Shown here piece by piece: positions 62,649 through 64,000 of a stretch of DNA of 64,000 nt (its first letter is position 1; each line of letters starts with the position of its first letter). The notes under the pieces were generated by a model. The model searched no databases. It saw nothing but the letters and a program-made list of their open reading frames with translations, and was not told where the DNA came from. Both the position numbers and the translations under genes were made by a program. The stretch lies in NCBI GenBank assembly GCA_013032095.1, contig WQBJ01000005.1:62001-126000 (forward strand). Reading direction: 5' to 3'. This DNA comes from Ruegeria atlantica. Its GTDB lineage: Bacteria; Pseudomonadota; Alphaproteobacteria; Rhodobacterales; Rhodobacteraceae.

Positions 62649-63206
62649 TTAAAACGTCAGCACTCGGCTCTCGGTGATCACCATGTCCAGCTGCTGATCG
62701 GTGGGCTCCAGCGGCAGCCCTTCGGCCTCTTGCGCGTCAAAGGCAAAGCCAATGGCCAGTGTCGGACGCTTGGCGCGCAAGCCTTCCAGCGTGCGATCAT
62801 AGAAGCCGCCGCCATAGCCCAGCCTCCCGCCCTGAGCGTCGAAGGCAACCAGCGGCACGATCAGGATTTCGGGATCGAAATGGTCGTCAACCTCGGGCAC
62901 CTTGGCTCCGAACGGTCCGTCTTTCAGCGCGCCATCGGGTGTCCAGCGGGAAAACTTCAAGGGCTTCCCTGCGGCCTGAATCACCGGAACGCCGACCGGG
63001 CCATAGGCCGACGCTTCGGCCATCGCTGCCAGCGGGTCAATCTCGGTCCGTATCGGCATGTAGCCGGACAAGGGAACACCACGGTGGCCGGCCAGCACTT
63101 CGGACAGACGCCCGGCAGCCCCCGGCAGACGTGCATCAAACGCAGCCTTGCGACGCGCAAAGGCAGCCTTGCGCGCCGCTGCTTTGATTTCGGTCAGATC
63201 GGTCAC
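62649..63206 (-). CDS. 5-formyltetrahydrofolate cyclo-ligase
   Basis: 185 residues. It converts 5-formyl-THF to 5,10-methenyl-THF with ATP. Family motifs are FYDRTLEGLR preceded by GGGFYD (metal/phosphate site: LGYGGGFYDRTL) and FDAQGGRLGYG; N-terminal ARRAKAAF-like basic residues bind nucleotide. The start is a GTG at 63206 that overlaps the stop of mgtE (GTGA), so the two are co-translated. Confidence 0.92.
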   Translation of the reverse strand: MTDLTEIKAAARKAAFARRKAAFDARLPGAAGRLSEVLAGHRGVPLSGYMPIRTEIDPLAAMAEASAYGPVGVPVIQAAGKPLKFSRWTPDGALKDGPFGAKVPEVDDHFDPEILIVPLVAFDAQGGRLGYGGGFYDRTLEGLRAKRPTLAIGFAFDAQEAEGLPLEPTDQQLDMVITESRVLTF

Positions 63207-64000
63207 AGTAGCACCACGCTGGCAAGCCCAAGGAACAGGAAAAACCCCATGACGTCCGTTGTGGTTGTCACAAAGGTGCCGGACGCAAGCGCAGGGTCAG
63301 CGCCCAGTCGGTCCAACACCACAGGTACTACCGTACCGACAAACCCCGCGATGATCATGTTCACGACCAAGGCGCAGCCAATCACGACACCCAGCAACGG
63401 AGAGTCGAACCACATCATCCCCACCGTCCCCAAAACGATGGCAAAACACAGACCGTTTAGCAGCCCGACCAGAAGTTCCCGCCGGATGACTCGCATAACG
63501 TTCGACCCGGTCAGGTCGCGCGTCGCCAGCGCCCGCACGGCAACCGTCAGCGACTGTGTCCCCGCATTGCCGCCCATCGACGCCACGATCGGCATCAGAA
63601 TCGCCAGCGCCACCAGTTGATCAATCGCCGCCTCGAATTGCGAAATCACCAGCGAGGCACAGATTGCCGTACACAGGTTCACGGCCAGCCACGGCAGACG
63701 TCTGCGGCTGGTCGCTGCCACACTGTCTGAGATCGAGCTTTCGTCACTCACACCAGCAAGGCGCAGGATGTCCTCTTCATGCTCTTCGTCCAGAACGACC
63801 ATCGCGTCGTCGATGGTGATCACACCGACCAGCCGCCCATCTGCGTCAACGACGGGGGACGAAATCAAGTGATACTGGTTGAAGGCATAGGCCACGTCCT
63901 CCTCGTCCTGATCGACGGGGATGGTGTGGAATTCTTCATCGGCGATATCGTGCAGCGGCACCTCGCGGCGCGTGGCCATCAGCTTACCCAATGTGACCTG
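63203..64000 (-). CDS. mgtE: Magnesium transporter MgtE, C-terminal part (5' end outside window)
   Basis: About 266 residues visible. The second CBS domain (VPLHDIADEEFHTIPVDQDEEDVAYAFNQYHLISSPVVDADGRLVGVITIDDAM) senses magnesium and gates the pore. A helical transmembrane domain of five helices follows (IVASMGGNAGTQSLTVAVRALATRDL, with the Mg-selective GGNAGTQ motif, then LLVGLLNGLCFAIVLGTVGM and FFLFLGLASVVLL). The frame is open to the window end, so the gene is truncated there. Confidence 0.95.
   Translation of the reverse strand, partial: QVTLGKLMATRREVPLHDIADEEFHTIPVDQDEEDVAYAFNQYHLISSPVVDADGRLVGVITIDDAMVVLDEEHEEDILRLAGVSDESSISDSVAATSRRRLPWLAVNLCTAICASLVISQFEAAIDQLVALAILMPIVASMGGNAGTQSLTVAVRALATRDLTGSNVMRVIRRELLVGLLNGLCFAIVLGTVGMMWFDSPLLGVVIGCALVVNMIIAGFVGTVVPVVLDRLGADPALASGTFVTTTTDVMGFFLFLGLASVVLL

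Noticed and set aside
1-64000. CRISPR array, prophage, insertion sequence or integrase
   Set aside because: No direct-repeat/spacer pattern, no phage structural genes and no transposase or recombinase reading frame were seen.

Overview
The window comes from an alphaproteobacterium of the marine Roseobacter group (Rhodobacteraceae; Ruegeria/Phaeobacter-like). This is inferred from the high G+C content, the hisB-hisH-hisA-hisF-hisE layout, a short (446-residue) prolyl-tRNA synthetase, a propionyl-CoA carboxylase/methylmalonyl-CoA mutase locus with a PccR/ScfR-type regulator, choline-O-sulfate use, and many single-domain DUF proteins typical of that group. I see no rRNA, CRISPR array, intact prophage, transposase or integrase. 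It reads as a chromosomal core region with small accessory patches.

Layout. 1-5.4 kb: the 3' end of pyruvate carboxylase, a secreted repeat protein, a MAPEG protein, a small membrane protein, two identical tRNA-Gly genes, a GNAT protein and a stand-alone Lrp/AsnC ligand-binding domain. 5.6-9.7 kb: histidine biosynthesis genes on the plus strand, interrupted by two minus-strand secreted proteins (DUF2147 and DUF302). 9.8-17.6 kb: small metabolic and envelope genes, rlmB, tRNA-Tyr, a decayed LuxR-type regulator next to that tRNA, a DUF2478 protein, NnrU, a Tag-like glycosylase, an HExxH lipoprotein, a cytochrome c and a YdcZ transporter. 17.6-22 kb: lolD, lolC/E and proS, with about 1 kb of AT-richer, poorly explained DNA between proS and the lol genes. 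22-28 kb: an FAD oxidoreductase/2-oxoglutarate oxygenase pair, an AI-2E-type permease, the DnaA regulator Hda and a Ppx/GppA phosphatase. 28-31 kb: a minus-strand run with a nuclease-fold protein, a TerB/J-domain protein, a GNAT and a glyoxalase-like protein.

31-44.6 kb is the propionate region: mcm (with a sulfotransferase-like gene overlapping its start), pccA, a small lipoprotein, an outer-membrane porin, three small coupled genes (one only 44 residues), pccB, a Bcr/CflA-type efflux protein and the pccR-like regulator. TTTGCAAA-type elements lie upstream of pccB and of the regulator, which suggests that the regulator controls this route from propionyl-CoA to succinyl-CoA. 45-48.8 kb holds betI-betC-betA (choline sulfate to choline to betaine aldehyde) with a palindromic BetI-type operator; betB is not in the window. 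48.9-64 kb: EamA and LysE/ArgO exporters with a divergent ArgP-like regulator, an MFS protein, YebC, two SLC13/TrkA-C permeases, a glutamine amidotransferase, a bile-acid/sodium symporter-family protein, a KstD-like flavoprotein, a YbaY-META protein, YmdB-like phosphodiesterase, a DUF333 lipoprotein, 5-formyl-THF cyclo-ligase and the C-terminal part of MgtE.

No clearly new multi-gene defence or mobile system is visible. The best leads are the predicted PccR regulon sites, a candidate small RNA near 10.9 kb, an orphan minus-strand terminator in a 650-bp gap at 37.4 kb, the regulator pseudogene beside tRNA-Tyr, and an operator-like motif shared by betI and the FAD/2OG oxygenase operon. All names are assigned by reading the translated proteins; no database search was run.
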